Part shown: positions 1 to 11,960 of the stretch, one piece after another
Layout: every line of letters begins with the position of its first letter
Position numbering within the stretch: the first letter of the stretch is position 1
Origin: Schistosoma mansoni
Taxonomy: Eukaryota; Platyhelminthes; Trematoda; Strigeidida; Schistosomatidae
Length of the DNA: 64,000 nucleotides
Direction: 5' to 3'
Assembly (NCBI RefSeq): GCF_000237925.1
Contig: NC_031497.1
Coordinates: forward strand, 24,061,249-24,125,248
The notes under the pieces: generated by a model
The model's database searches: none
The model's input: the letters and a program-made list of their open reading frames with translations, nothing else
What the model was told of the DNA's origin: nothing
Made by a program: the position numbers and the translations under genes

Positions 1-519
1 GATGTTTGACAGAAAGTTGCTCTTATGTATCGGAACCACTGAGTAGGCCTAAGGGTATTGGAAGTAAGGTAATTCAGCTAATGAAGCTGTGAAATTGCAC
101 CACGAAGCTTTATGTTATGCACGTCAAGCTACTGTCTACAATGTTGTGAAATTTTGTTGATGATATTGTCTTTTCTGAGCTAGATGGGTTAATTGCAAAG
201 CTTTTATTATAGACATAAAGGTTGAAGATGTTTAGAATGGCAAAGAAAGCTGTGAAATGAAACTATGTGGCTCAGAGAACAAAACACCACCAGAATTCCA
301 GTGAGTTATACTTACGATAAAAGCTGTGTTAAAAGCAAAGTCCCAAAATACAGTACCGACGAACCAAGTGAAATAAAATAATCAAAAGCATTTTTGATTC
401 ATGATAAGAATGACAATTATTTAATGTTCACTAAATCTTAATATTTGACCATGAATATTAGTATGGTGGTTAAAAAACTTTAACCATATGGTACTCAAAA
501 CAATTCTAAACTAATTTCA
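1..519. other. no recognisable feature
   Basis: AT-rich sequence without a convincing exon or repeat match elsewhere in the window. It could be intron or 3' flank of the minus-strand leucine-rich-repeat gene whose first exon lies at 1463-2028, since that gene runs leftwards out of the window. Confidence 0.4.
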
Positions 520-990
520 AAGTGAGAATCTTCAATACGAACGTCAAAACAGTCCTACTGTACGGAGCATAAACATGGAAAACTACTACATCCATCGTCA
601 TGAATGTACAAGTATTTATAAGCAGTTGTCTATTCAAAATATTCAACATTCACTGGTCGGATACTATCAGCAATAGCGTTTCATGGAAGAGGACAAACCA
701 GATTCCAGCTGAAGAGGAAATTAGGAAAAGACGTTGGAAGTGGATAGGACATATATTTCGGAAATCACCAAACTACATCACGAGGCAATCCCTAACTTGG
801 AATGGTGAAGGAAATGGGAAAGAGGAAGGCCAAAGAAAACATTACGCCGGGAAATAGAAGCAGATATGAAAATGATGAATTACAAGTGGAAAGAACTGGA
901 AAGGATTGCTTAAGATAAGGTTGAATGGAGAATACTGGTAGGCGGCCTATGCTTCTCCACGAGGGGTAACAGGAGTAAGTAAGTAAGTAA
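520..990 (+). mobile_element. RTE-like non-LTR retrotransposon, 3' end (copy R1)
   Basis: Conceptual translation gives the C-terminal region after the reverse transcriptase found in the other R copies (peptides like [12 protein letters not shown] and [14 protein letters not shown]), broken by frameshifts. The copy ends in a GTAAGTAAGTAAGTAA tail at about 974-990. A short tandem tail rather than poly(A) is typical of RTE-clade elements. It is 5'-truncated and non-functional. Confidence 0.8.
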
Positions 991-1139
991 AGTTAAAAAA
1001 CTTCGTTGGAACTTACTGTATATAGATGTACCCCTAGATGAACCTCATCTGATGAGTAAATGTATACGAACAATTAAAATAATTAACAGTAGAAATGAAA
1101 TATCTTTGATAAACGGGAAAATCAAATAATATCTTTACA

Positions 1140-1371
1140 TAGTTGAAATCATAAGTCAATTGAAGCTAGACCATCAGGGAAAACCTGGAAGCACTGGACG
1201 GCCGTGGGACTCCTCAGCAGTGCGCATCCACGATCCCACCTCACGAGATTCGAACTCAGGATTTACCAGTCCAGTGCTTCCACATTTTCCATGGTGGTCT
1301 ACCTTCAATTGACTCATGATTTTAACTAGGAAAAATACTGAAATCTCCACTAAACCCTTTCTGAATATCTT
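1140..1371 (-). mobile_element. SINE family B, fold-back copy (B1)
   Basis: Starts with the 3' tail of SINE B in minus orientation (tail, hammerhead remnant, tRNA-like B box GATTCGAACTC on the plus strand), then switches at about 1266 to the same tail in plus orientation (CCAGTGCTTCC onwards). The hammerhead is destroyed: the stretch holding half of stem II and the GAA core is deleted. Confidence 0.75.
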
Positions 1372-1462
1372 TACAATCAAACGACAAAAGATAGTTATGT
1401 TCATTTATTATTATTGTTAGATAATTTAAATTGAATAAAGTAAACTTAATATAATGACTTAC

Positions 1463-2028
1463 AATTTCTCTGTATATGATGGTATATTTAATGGAATAGA
1501 TTCCAATTGAGCATTATTACATTCTATTTCATTAAGATGACATGTACATTCATTTGGACATGTAAAATTGGCATAATTAAAAGCTTTTGAAAATCTTGAT
1601 CTAATTTGTGGATTACTACGACGCTTAAATGAAAATTTTTGTCGACTACTTTCTCTACGAAATTTAGGTTTACTTTGATCAGTTACCATTTGATGTAAAT
1701 TAATTCCTTGTTTACTCACTTTATCATTCATATTCACTTGAGGGAAATGTAGTAAATCAATATGCTTCGGTAATGCAGCCCATATCCTATTCTTAGATTT
1801 ATATGAAATGAATTCATCTTTTTCATTATTATTATTACTAACTGTAATATTCGGATGATAATTAGGTAATGAAATAGAAGCAGCATTATCTTCTACAATA
1901 TCATTCGTTAAAATCAATCCTGTAGTGTAAACATGAATTGGAAAGATCTGTCGATTAGTATATAATGATAAAAGAAACCAAATAATCAATAACATTTCAA
2001 TAGGAATATTCCATAGGAAGAATTGCAT
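1463..2028 (-). CDS. leucine-rich-repeat protein, first coding exon
   Basis: The first 188 or so residues of a secreted or membrane LRR protein. Starting at the ATG at 2028, the protein opens with a hydrophobic signal-like segment (about residues 5-25, rich in I, L and W) and then a low-complexity, polar region. Near its C-terminus (about residues 154-188) is an LRRNT cysteine cap with the pattern CPNECTCHLNEIECN, followed by LESIPLNIP, the usual lead into the first LRR. The exon ends inside this cap at a clear splice donor, AATT|GTAAGT on the minus strand (exon end 1463), so the repeats must be encoded in further exons to the left, outside the window or unrecognised. LRRNT caps occur in extracellular recognition and adhesion proteins; which subfamily this is cannot be told from one exon. 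The signal peptide, cap and donor agree with each other, so a real gene is likely. Confidence 0.72.
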
Positions 2029-2506
2029 TTCATTTAGTTAACTTTTTAATGTTTGTTTCTAAGAAAGCTAAAAGTGTTCTTCGTTAAGCCACTGTAGTTT
2101 AAGTTTTGAGATAGTTGAGATAATAATAACTAAACTAGTAGTAGTAGCAAGAATATAGATCATTCCATTTCTGCAATCATAATGTTGATGTACATTATGC
2201 TGAATCGAGTCCATTAATGTCCAATGGGTAAATAAAATGATAAGTGAATTAAATAGTCTCTCAATAATGATTGGTTAAATAATGTCTATTGTATCAGCCA
2301 ATCAGGTTAAAGTAAATTAATTTTATGTCAACAATTGCTTATACATTAAGCCTATCATCAGGTAGTTTCCCAGTTGTTCACTATTATGTAGATATCATAA
2401 TTTTACTGTGTTAAAAACTGTCAATTATTTAAGAATCATATAGAGGAAATATTTAGTAATTTCCCCTTGTAGATAGAAGTATTTAAAAGAATTTAAAAAT
2501 ATCCAT

Positions 2507-2851
2507 TTGAAATCATGAGTCAATTGAAGCTAAACCAACATGGAGAACCTGGAAGCACTGGACGGCCGTTTCATCATCTTGTGAGACTCTTCAGCAGTGC
2601 GCATCCACGATCCCGAACTCATGAGATTCGAACTCAGGATCTGCCAGTCTCGCGCCAGAGCACTTAACTGATAGACCACTGAGCTGGCCGGCATCCAACG
2701 ATGTTAATGTCTAACTTCAACCAATCCCAGAAATTGAGCAACCATTCACTAATGTCTTCAGTGAGTTGATATCTCTGCAAGAAACTTGGTTGAACTCCAC
2801 TGGTTACTGCTTCTCATCAGAACTCCAGGAAATACCTCATGGAGCCAGTTG
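2507..2851 (-). mobile_element. SINE family B, near full length (B2)
   Basis: On the minus strand this reads: 5' body, tRNA-like A box (TCAGTGGTCTATCAGTTAAG), B box (GAGTTCGAATCTC), hammerhead, tail CTTCAATTGACTCATGATTTC. The hammerhead core CTGAAGA and stem III are kept, but stem II is eroded (GTCT versus TGAT), so activity is doubtful. Confidence 0.8.
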
Positions 2852-3701
2852 AACATGTCCTTGTAATCTGAGATTTCTTACAGATTCATAAAACCATCAG
2901 TTACTTTTTTGTTGTCATGTAGTTTGTAACCATACAATGACTCATATAAACCGACGGTTCGAATCTCTCGGAATAATTTTATCACTACTTGGTCCAGAAA
3001 GCTTGAGACGCTTTCCTTTTGCATTCTATATTTAATAATGTAAGCTTATAACTAATGTGAAAGTTAAGCTAAAATAATTTATTGTCATTGTGGGATTAGT
3101 TCCAACTCAATAACCAGATAAACCACACAGGTACTGTATAGTATACTATCCTATTTTTCAGTTACCCACTTCCGTCAAGACTAAACACTTTCACCTCTTA
3201 TAATTTTAGCCTTTATACACTATATATATATGGCAATTACGTCATTATTTACAACATATTACGAAGAGTCTTCACATTTTTGGCATAGTTTACTTAGAGA
3301 TAAGGGATTTTGATTGACCTTCTGATTTCAAACTAAATTCTTATACTTGTCAAATAATCTCTGCTTTTTACATTAATTGTTTGGAAATATATACACATCT
3401 GTCATCATGGTGAACCATTTTCGAGTTACTCAATCAGAATAGTTAGTTGCTGCTGAACTACAAATTAAAATCCCTATTGAAAACAGAAAGCGGTCATCAG
3501 ATTTGCATACAAACAAAAGAGATATTATAACTAAACAAAATGTTTGATAAATTGGGAAACATTTCATACTATAAAAGTATGATAGGTTTGGGTTAGTTTG
3601 AATAATAATTGAACAATGATCCTGGGGATTTCCTACTAAATTAACACATCAAATATCACAAAATAGGAATAATAAAAACTTCGCAGACAAAAGTAGGTTT
3701 T
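2852..3701. other. no gene recognised
   Basis: AT-rich sequence with no convincing exon, transposon domain or RNA gene. Short runs of TA dinucleotides near 3225-3235. Confidence 0.4.
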
Positions 3702-3985
3702 ATAAGCAAAGATGGATAGTGACTAGGAGTGAAATCCAGTTTGACGCGCGTTTCGTCCTATTTTGGGAATCGTCAGCTAGATTTACTTGCATCTCACAGT
3801 TGATGTTCACTCTGAGACTCGAACCCAGTACCTTTCGCTTCAAACGTCATCGCGTTATCCACTCAGCTACTGAGTCCTGATAGCCACTTGCTTTTGCAAT
3901 GGGGTGAAGTTTAAATTCACTAAGTATCGTTTGTTTGAATCTTCCCATTGATTTTTAGGGCTGCAATTGATCAGGTTTTATTTCA
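3702..3985 (-). mobile_element. SINE family A (Sm-alpha-like) copy A1
   Basis: Minus-strand order: 5' body, tRNA-like promoter (A-box region TAGCTGAGTGGATAACGCGA, B box GGGTTCGAGTC), hammerhead, then ATCCATCTTTGCTTAT. This is the layout of the schistosome Sm-alpha retroposon, known to encode hammerhead ribozymes. Confidence 0.82.
3734..3782 (-). ncRNA. hammerhead ribozyme in SINE A1, near-intact
   Basis: Minus strand: core CTGACGA, stem II TTCC/GGAC (first pair mismatched), GAA, stem III ACGC closing directly on GCGT, cleavage triplet GTC. Stem I would pair ATCTAG with CTGGAT, but three extra A residues follow the cleavage site. Core residues are intact; folding of stem I is uncertain. Confidence 0.6.
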
Positions 3986-4261
3986 AATGTAATTTATGAG
4001 GAATATGTACAGGAACAATCCGATTCATATTCTATAAATAATCGTCACCACTTTACCCAGTCATATATATTCAATTTATATAGGATCTGCATAAATGAAA
4101 CGTTTGAATATGTAATCAATTGATAAGACTTTTGTTGAGAATGCGTATCCCCGAAATGAATCGGATCTGTGTAATTGTTAAAACTACTGATGATTATTTA
4201 TATCATTTGAATTAAATCATTCTGAAAAACTAGATTTGAAACATTTACAGTTTGTATCCAC

Positions 4262-4536
4262 TTGGTTTTGTTTGTCTGAATTTTCCCATCGATGTGTTAG
4301 GACTGCAACTGGTCAGTCTCTAATTGTCATATGTGCATACTGTGCGTATTGCCTCGATATAGCCTAAATTCACAAGCATGGTAAACAAAGATGGATAGTG
4401 GCTAGCAGTGGAATCCAGTTTGACGCGCGTTTCGTCCTATTTGGGACTCGTCAACTGGATGTACCTTCATCTCAGAGTTGATGTTCACTCAGGGACTCGA
4501 ACCCATTACCTTTCGCTTCAAACGCCATCACGTTTG
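4262..4536 (-). mobile_element. SINE family A copy A2, truncated
   Basis: Carries Sm-alpha 5' body joined to the tail of a neighbouring monomer, then the hammerhead and part of the tRNA-like region, ending abruptly near 4536. The hammerhead core has C3 changed to T (TTGACGA), which should inactivate it. Confidence 0.78.
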
Positions 4537-5344
4537 AAAACTGAAAAATCACCTTGTCGAACCAGCAAACTGAAATGAATTGTTCTAACATTTAAAAAAT
4601 CTTTAGTAAATACTAACGAGGAAAATTTTTGCTTATTCAGAAATCATGCCTCTATCTTCATACACGACTTGTAACAATTCAGTGTTAAAGATAAAGAACC
4701 AATCATTTTAGAAGAGAGAATCACAAGAACAGATACCGTATTTTTATGTTATATCATTAAAGAATAAGTTACACGAATTGTTTTAGAAGAGATTTTCCAA
4801 TAGTTGATCAGCGAAACTCTAGTTGTTAAAATCACTGCGTAAAATGTTAATCAATAGATGAACCTAATAGTATAATGTGTCCAAATAATGGTTATTCACG
4901 AGACTGCATTACTGTCTTAAGCCTCCTAATGATTAGAAACCAAAGATCACTAGCCATGTGATTAGATTTTTCACGTAATAAAATAGGTTGCGTATATACG
5001 GTATATGAACACAGAACAAACATGATAAAATGTCATAGGTGGTTAGAGTAAGTAGCATATAGATCACTCATTTGCCAATCAATTACAATTTGACTGTTAG
5101 GCCTAATCTTTGAACAAGGTATCATAAATTTAGTCCATAACTGTTTGTATTATTTATTGAATACTTGCTATGTTTTATTGAAATATACTTGTTATAATAT
5201 TGTTCGTGGCCTTGAAATATAAACGAAAACATTGATGATTTGTATGCTGAGATTCAGAATAAAGTTTAGCAAGCTACATTTTTAGCTCCAGATTTGGAGT
5301 TTTTTTCAGTTCTAAGCCTTTCCATAAGTTTAGTGCTTCTGTAG
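4537..5344. other. no gene recognised
   Basis: No exon, transposon domain or RNA gene could be supported in this stretch. Confidence 0.4.
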
Positions 5345-5645
5345 TGAACAAAATTCTAGTTGAGGACAATCGAATGCATGTAAACACCAATTACAGACTA
5401 TCTCACTAAAATCTCATAACCATACAAGGAACAGTTAATTTGCAAAATAACAATCAATTGTCTCAATCCTAACTGTTCCTTCTACAAATATCGGTCCGTC
5501 TTTTCCGATTTCATTGTTCATGCATTTTCGTACCGATTGCGCTTCATTCCTGTTCTTTCCTTATCGATCTTCAGCCAAAATACATTCTATGTCTGACCAT
5601 CACCATATACTACTTATATGGATATAAATAGACCACACTACACTT
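5345..5645 (-). repeat. unclassified dispersed repeat G (copy G1)
   Basis: Shares a ~280-bp block with 52065-52285 plus 52505-52580 and with 61470-61745, in opposite orientation. Landmarks on the minus strand are GATGGTCAGACATAGAATG, GCAGAAGATCGATAAGGAAA and TACATTCGATTGTCC. No coding potential or terminal structure was found. Confidence 0.7.
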
Positions 5646-5937
5646 CGTCAGACTACTGAAATTGAATAAAAAAATGTGAAGGAAGGCAGAGTTATTGCTG
5701 CATACCATAAATGTAAGTTCTTATTGTAAAACATTCCTAAAAAGAATTTGTTCTGGCCCATATTTTATTTTAGAGGAAAGGGCTCACAATATAACCAAGA
5801 TGTTAGATATTTTTATTTATTCAGTGAATTTAGGTTTATAATAACAATTTACAATCAAATCTCTTTGAAAAGGCTGACAAATCACTTGTATGAGGCAGAA
5901 TTCCTCAAAGTCAAGAAACAGAAAGGCTTTTAGTGAC

Positions 5938-6260
5938 CGGCTTTTCTCGACGAGAACACGATTGGAATAATGGAAACAATTATTATCATAACCAGTTGTA
6001 TCAGTAATTGTTTTACCGTACTCGTTGTTGTTTAATTGTATCAAAGTCACTTTTCGTTCGGTCGTCCGCCTTGTTTGGTTCGAACTTCCTTACGCTCTGC
6101 CCTTATTGCCTGTACTCGTTGGCACGTCTCGGTATTCTTTCGATACCACGAGATCGCCAATAAATATACTCTATCTGGACCAGTTACAGTCTCCTGGTTT
6201 GCGAGTTATCAAAGGGACCAAGTCGTTTTTGGGCGCGTAAACTTATTGTAGTGGTGATCA
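5938..6260 (+). repeat. possible solo LTR or LTR remnant
   Basis: A locally less AT-rich segment with a poly(A)-like AATAAA (near 6160) and an end followed by TTATTGTAGTGGTGATC, loosely like the TTATTAGTGGCGAC that precedes the gag region at 42.85 kb. No target-site duplication was found, so this is only a suggestion. Confidence 0.25.
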
Positions 6261-6702
6261 TAGTCAAACGCGACTCGATGCCATCTACAGGTTTATGCAT
6301 AAATGGGGAATTTTGTAGAGCAAGACAACCCTATGGTGCTCTATCGATTACGTTTTATTTTACTATTAATTCCATGCGAATGTCTCTTATTACCATAATT
6401 TTTTCTAATTACAGAACCTTCAAGAAAGCTTTGAACACATTACGATGAACGTCCGATGCATGATAGCCATTATTTCTTTTACATTTAACTATTGCATAGA
6501 CTATGAATATTCTATTTTTACAAATATCAGCAACAGTCATCAATTGTGGAGCTAATTAATGGCAACTAAAAGACAAATCCCAAATGTTTCGCATTAAACA
6601 AAAACAAGTAATTAACATTCCAAAATAAACCTATCAACCATTGATTTAAATAAACCGAAGAAAATATTGTAATACTCATCATAATTTAAAGACCTTCTGC
6701 AT

Positions 6703-6951
6703 GATAAGCAGAGATGGATGGTGGCTAGCAATGAAATCCAGGGTGCATGTTTCGTCCTATATCTGACAGGTCAGCTGTATATACCTGAATACCAGAGTTG
6801 ATGCTCATTTCGAAACTCGCACCCAGTATCCTTCATTCCAAACTCTATCGCGTTATCTTCTTCGCTAAGTAGTCCAAATAGCCACTAGCTTGTGCAAAAT
6901 GCTTGTGACTCACTGGCAATATCGAGACAATCCACACAGGATGCACATCTA
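6703..6951 (-). mobile_element. SINE family A copy A3, fold-back and degenerate
   Basis: Left part is Sm-alpha-like in minus orientation (hammerhead remnant near 6735-6785 with broken stem II). Right part (about 6897-6951, GCTTGTGACTCACTGGC onwards) is the Sm-alpha body in plus orientation. Confidence 0.65.
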
Positions 6952-7467
6952 ACGAAGGCGACTGATCATATATAGTCTTAAACATCAATGGTAATTTCAC
7001 GACAATCACTATATGAACTGAAATTTCTGAATTACCCCATAAGATTATGATGAATTTCAAGTGCCCGGCATATTAAAACTTATCAGTAGCCTTAAGAGTA
7101 ACCAGATTATTGACAAAATTAGACAGTTACCCATTGGACAACTTTGCATTATATTGTTTATGAGTAGTTATGAAAAGTGGATCGTCTTACTTCTTGGTAT
7201 GTTCAGTTCATTTTTTGATGAGTAAATAAACAGTTCTAATTTGGAGTATCAAACGTAAGATTGGGGAATTTTGAGTGTATTTAGTAACATACTCAGTTAC
7301 GTAACATAAAATTTGGCACAATTTTGACATTTGAGTGGTGTTAGGTATATAGCTAGCAAAAATTTACCTGCTCTAGCTTTTAATCCATTGATTAATAGTT
7401 TATAATCCGTAAAATGCATGAATTGCCTGCCTTTCAACATATGTCGGGAATACCTAAAGGTCTGGTA

Positions 7468-8115
7468 GATTGAGTAAAGTTTTCATCTCAAAGTAGAATA
7501 TCTCGTCTCTGCTGGAACAAGTCTTTTTACGAAAAACGCAATCGGTTTCCTGCCGTTTTCAACCATTTTGTCAAGGTTGACGCCTACTGCTTTGTCCGGA
7601 GTGTCTACCATCAAAGCGAGTGCGGAACAGGAATCTGAATACGTCAACGTAGATGTTTGAGCAATTTTACTTTTTGGCTGTTTAACAGCCTCGAAGGCCA
7701 ACCTAAATTACTTTGGTTTTTATTTAAAGGAGTCTGTAATCCCCCCTACGGTCACCGATCGCTTTCATTTTTCCTTGGGACCGAATACAGAGGGAACGCC
7801 TATTGGCTATAAAATGGACAGAAAATATTCAGTTACAGGATGTGGTTGAATTTCGCTTTGGAGATTTTAACCTTATATGATGCTAGTTTACCGGGTCTAG
7901 CAAACACACCTTTGCTTTCACATTCAATCGTGTGACTTACCTGTAGTATACACTCGAAAGCCTAAGTGTTCAGTTTGTTTAGGTTTGGAAATGGCATGAA
8001 TATATCCTGGAAATTAGCAGTTTGTACTGGCGGAGCTAGTATCAAATTTTCAGAAGAGATGTGACACACATTACCTCTGGGGAAACTCGAGGTAAGCGAT
8101 TGCCCTGAGTGTTCA
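7468..8115 (-). pseudogene. Ty3/Gypsy pol remnant (RT start and RT/RNase H hinge)
   Basis: On the minus strand, 8115 down to about 7735 translates, with stops, to the N-terminal reverse transcriptase approach region (peptides like GVFARPGKLASYKVKISKAK and a VPRKN motif). After an internal deletion, 7701-7483 gives an open segment with the RNase H hinge pattern (SALALMVDTPDKAVGV, PIAFFVKRLVPAETRYS), which is diagnostic for Ty3/Gypsy elements. The central RT domain with its catalytic aspartates is missing. It is a decayed fragment of a chromodomain-less schistosome Gypsy-type element. Confidence 0.75.
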
Positions 8116-8189
8116 TTGTAGTCAAATTAGATTAGGCAATTCTGGTAATGAAATTTTTAAAAATATAAATTTCTAGTAGACAAGAAAAA

Positions 8190-10595
8190 CGGGAACTCCG
8201 ACTGCAGCTTTTGTAGGGTTACTATCGGTTTCAAGACCGGGTACAGGATGAAGGTTGGGTATAGGGTCAACAACACCACCCCGTAGAAAAAAACATTGCT
8301 GAAGAATGCTAACCAGAATAGACAGATGGACAATCAAATGAGGAAGAGCATTAGATCTGACAAGGGGAAATACGTGAAAGAAATAGCAATGACTGAGGAA
8401 AAATCTGCAAGAGGGGAAAATACGAAACAACTATATGGCACAATGAAGAAGCTAACAGAGAAATATACATAAGCACACAGACCGGCCAGGTACAGAGAAG
8501 GAAATATTATCACAGAGATTCAAAAACAGAGGAACAGCTGTGTGGAACATTCTGAGGAACCCTTGAATAGACATGCCCCACATATCCCACCTCCATCGAA
8601 TTCACCGAACATCGAAGCAACACACACAAACCTTCCTGTAGATGTCACTAAACCGACGGCGGAAGAAATCAGGATGGCCATCAGACACACCAACAGTGGG
8701 AAAACATCAGGACCTGACAATATACCAGCTGAAGCACTCAAGTCAGACATAGCACCAACTGTGAAAATGCTCCTCGTTCCATTCACGAAGATTTGAGAGA
8801 AAGAACAAGTGCTGACAGACAGACTGGAAAGAAGGACACTTCATCAAGAAACCAAAGCGAGGAGTGTAAGATCCGTTTCGAAGGTTTTGTGTGTGAAAAT
8901 CCCTCCATGCATACATTTGCAGCTTTTTCTCATTGGTTTCTTCAATTGTACATTTTGTTAGTCTTTTTGATGCCATTCTTCCTGAAGTGCATTTGTGTTG
9001 TTTTAGTTGTTACCTAATCTTGGCGGCAGCCATATTGATTGTTCCCTATTTTATTATGTTGCTTGAGTTGGCTGAGATTGTGCTTTTCGATTGTGAATTG
9101 AAGCACTTTTCGAGAACTGGAAACACTTTGTGTTATAAAGCAACAAACTATTATCTTTTGAACGGATTTTTACTTGATCTATCCATAAAAGAGAGAATAA
9201 AACTTATTTTTTGATCGATTATTGAGGGGACGGTTATTTGTTGAATAACTGAGTGGTAATATTTGTTTAGAATCGTTATTTTCACAATCTGTTCTGATTT
9301 CAATTGAGAATATCGAGTGTCTAACAACCGAGACAGTTATTTTTTAGCCAAACTTTAGTTTGGATTTTGCAAGGAGATCTGAGCAAATGTGAGAACTACA
9401 GAGGCATCACATCGGTAAGGATCGGTCGTACACAAACCAATAGACTAAGGATCATTGTTGAACAATCAATTGAACGGAACTCGTCACTATACATAAACTT
9501 CCTTGACTATGAGAATGTGTTCAACAGCGTGGATAGAAGAACTTTATGGAACCTTCTTTGACAACATGGTGCATCTGAGAAGATTGTGAATATCATACGG
9601 GATTTATACGATGGACTACAGTGCAAAGTGGCACATGGAAGAAAGATAACAAGCGCGTTTTATGTGAGGACGGGATTCAGATAAGGCTGTTTACTTTCCC
9701 CTTTTTCTTTCTTCTGGTGGCCGACTAGATTATGAAGACCTCCACATCGGAAAGGAAGCATGGAATGCAATGTAGAGCTCGGAATCAACTAAACGATTCG
9801 GACGTCACAGATGACCTGATCCTTCTATCCTATAAACAACAACAAATGCAGGTTACAACAGCCAGTGTAGTAGTAGCAGCAGCCTCTCCATCAATATGCC
9901 TCAACATACACAAGGAAAAATGCAAGATCCTCAAATATAACGCAAGTAACACCAACTTAATCACACTTGATGAAGAAGCTCTGAAAGAGGTGGCAACTTT
10001 CACGTAGCTGGTCAGCATCACCACCGATTAACAAGGAGTATCGGATGCAGACGTAAAGGTGAGGATTGACAAAGCATCAGCCACATTCCTACAGTTGAAG
10101 AACATATGGAACTCAAAACAGCCATCAACCAATATCAAAGTCACAATCTTCAATACGAACGTAAAGACAGTTCTATTGTACGGGGTTGGAACTTGGAGAA
10201 CTACTACAAGCATCATCAAAATAGTATAAGTACTTATGAACAATTGTCTACACAAGATACTCAATTTCCGTTGGCCGGATAAAATCAGCAACAACCTACT
10301 GTGAGAGAGAACAAACCAGCTTCCAACTGAACAGGAAATTAGGGAGACATTGTAAGTGGATAGGACATACATTATGAGAAACATCAGACTGCATCACTAG
10401 GCAATCGCTAACCTGGAATTCTGGAGGGAAACGAGAAAGATGAAGGCCGAAGAACAGGACGCGCCGGGAATTGGAACTAGACATGTAAAGGATGAATATC
10501 AACTGGAAATAACTGGAAAGGATTGCCAAGGACAGAGTTGTATGGAGACTTCTGGTGGTTGGCTTACGCTCCTACACGAGAGACAATGGAAGTAA
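8190..10595 (+). mobile_element. RTE-like non-LTR retrotransposon (copy R2), interrupted by a solo LTR
   Basis: Begins with the family's 5' leader (also seen at 54945 and, inverted, near 36435), then the RT-upstream region (KPTAEEIRMAIRHTNSGKTS; SGPDNIPAEALKS) up to about 8864. The reading resumes at 9372 with RGDLSKCENYRGITS, the RT fingers (RNSSLYINFLDYENVFNSVD) and the C-terminal region down to about 10590. Many stops and frameshifts, and the RT catalytic box is altered (DVTDDL where related copies have FADDL). It encodes no functional protein. It was present before the LTR at 8865-9371 inserted into it. Confidence 0.85.
8865..9371. mobile_element. solo LTR with 5-bp target duplication
   Basis: A 507-bp segment starting TGTAAGATCC and ending TTTTGCA, flanked on both sides by AGGAG (8860-8864 and 9372-9376). 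Removing it restores the host element's reading across PK-RGDLSKCEN. Inside are a TATA-like TTATAAAG (near 9132) and AATAAA (near 9196) in the plus orientation, as expected of an LTR. The internal part was lost, presumably by LTR-LTR recombination. Confidence 0.85.
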
Positions 10596-10599
10596 TAAT

Positions 10600-11574
10600 T
10601 ATCATGTTAGTGTACCAGATTAGTTCGAAACCATGGACTAGAAACATGTGGTATGCTGTTGAATACTGTCCATCACCTTTATTCAATAGATAGCATCTTG
10701 TAAAATTTCATCTCTTCTCCAAGTTCATTAAGAAAGCAGGATATCCTAATTGCCAGATAGTATGAGTCAAGGTAGATAGAGATTGAATGGTATGGCTTCA
10801 ATAGAGAATTACTTAAAGTACGCCGTCATATCATTCCAGTTCGTTCCCTATCGATACAGAGCATTAATTCAATTTCGTAAGTAATCGTCTTGTATTAGCT
10901 CTCGTTCAATATCTACATTTCAATCAAGTGACCAAGTATGAAGCATATGGATATATTTATTTGGAGCTGCCAAATTAATCTTCTAGTGGCTCGTTGATCT
11001 AACTTCAATTTAAAAGAACGAATGAGCATACTATGAACAAACCTGTCACTTAACCCCGCATATCATCGAAGCGAACCCTGCTAGTATGACGGTAGTAATA
11101 AAAAGTTAAATACGGGTTGTGCTAGATGAATTTATTTCGAGCACTCCTCTATTCGGATAGATAGTCAGAAAGACGACGCAGAGGATGCGAAACGAAACGA
11201 AGTTGAGTGAGTTCCGTAAAGCGTGACTCAATATCTACAACCAGACAAAAACAAGTCACAGGCATGTGGTGAATAGGGCAAGCAATACACACACATATAC
11301 TCATATAAAAACAAAACGTTAACAAGCTAATAATCCACAAGTTAGAAGTGTGGATCGAGAAGAATGAATAAACCGGTCTGTCCGGAAGCTACAATAACCC
11401 ATGTGAGCTTCAAACGGCACTAGACATTACAATCTAGTGGCTTTATCCAGCGTCAACATTTGGAAACATATTAGTCTTTCTTCTTGGCTGAAAACAAATG
11501 AAAAGACTTTGTAGCATACTCACAATCGGGTTGTAAAGATACTTCATCATCTGAAATTCAAGCACCATAAACCA
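10600..11574. other. no gene recognised
   Basis: No exon or transposon domain could be supported. A modestly less AT-rich patch at about 11150-11260 was examined and not identified. Confidence 0.4.
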
Positions 11575-11960
11575 TTGTAGCAGTGAATAAACCCCCAAAA
11601 TCAATAGCGCTGTGTTCGACATTGGATGCTGACCACAATAGTTTTAATGGAATTATTTAGCTGAAGGCGCTCGGTCATGCATCGTCACCAGATCACGTTT
11701 CAGAACGGCGTGCGAAACATCTCTTGAGATCACTAGCCAGTTTAGACCAGTTACTTCTCGATATATTGATAATGTATTAAATATGTCTTCCAAACTCCTC
11801 GCTTCTGACTTTTGATTTTACTGGGTGGTCGCGATTCCATTATAGGTGTTACTGGTAAAGTGTTGTCAAACTACAATACCTGTGGTATCTTCAAACTCTT
11901 AGGGGTTCTCTTCGATATTCGGTTGACTTACGCCCTGACGCCAATATTTCAATCTTCTTG
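11575..11960 (-). repeat. unclassified dispersed repeat D (copy D1)
   Basis: Related to 24060-24310 (opposite strand) and 21540-21860. Shared minus-strand landmarks include ATTATCAATATATCGAG, CTGAAACGTGATCTGGT, GATGCATGACCGA and CAGCATCCAATGTCGAACAC. No open frame or terminal repeats were found. Confidence 0.65.

Noticed and set aside
5817-6448. Several overlapping short open frames near 6 kb
   Set aside because: No domain, mutually overlapping on different frames; the area is better viewed as a possible LTR remnant.
8933-9214. 93-codon hydrophobic open frame, considered as a membrane protein
   Set aside because: Lies entirely inside the solo LTR at 8865-9371.
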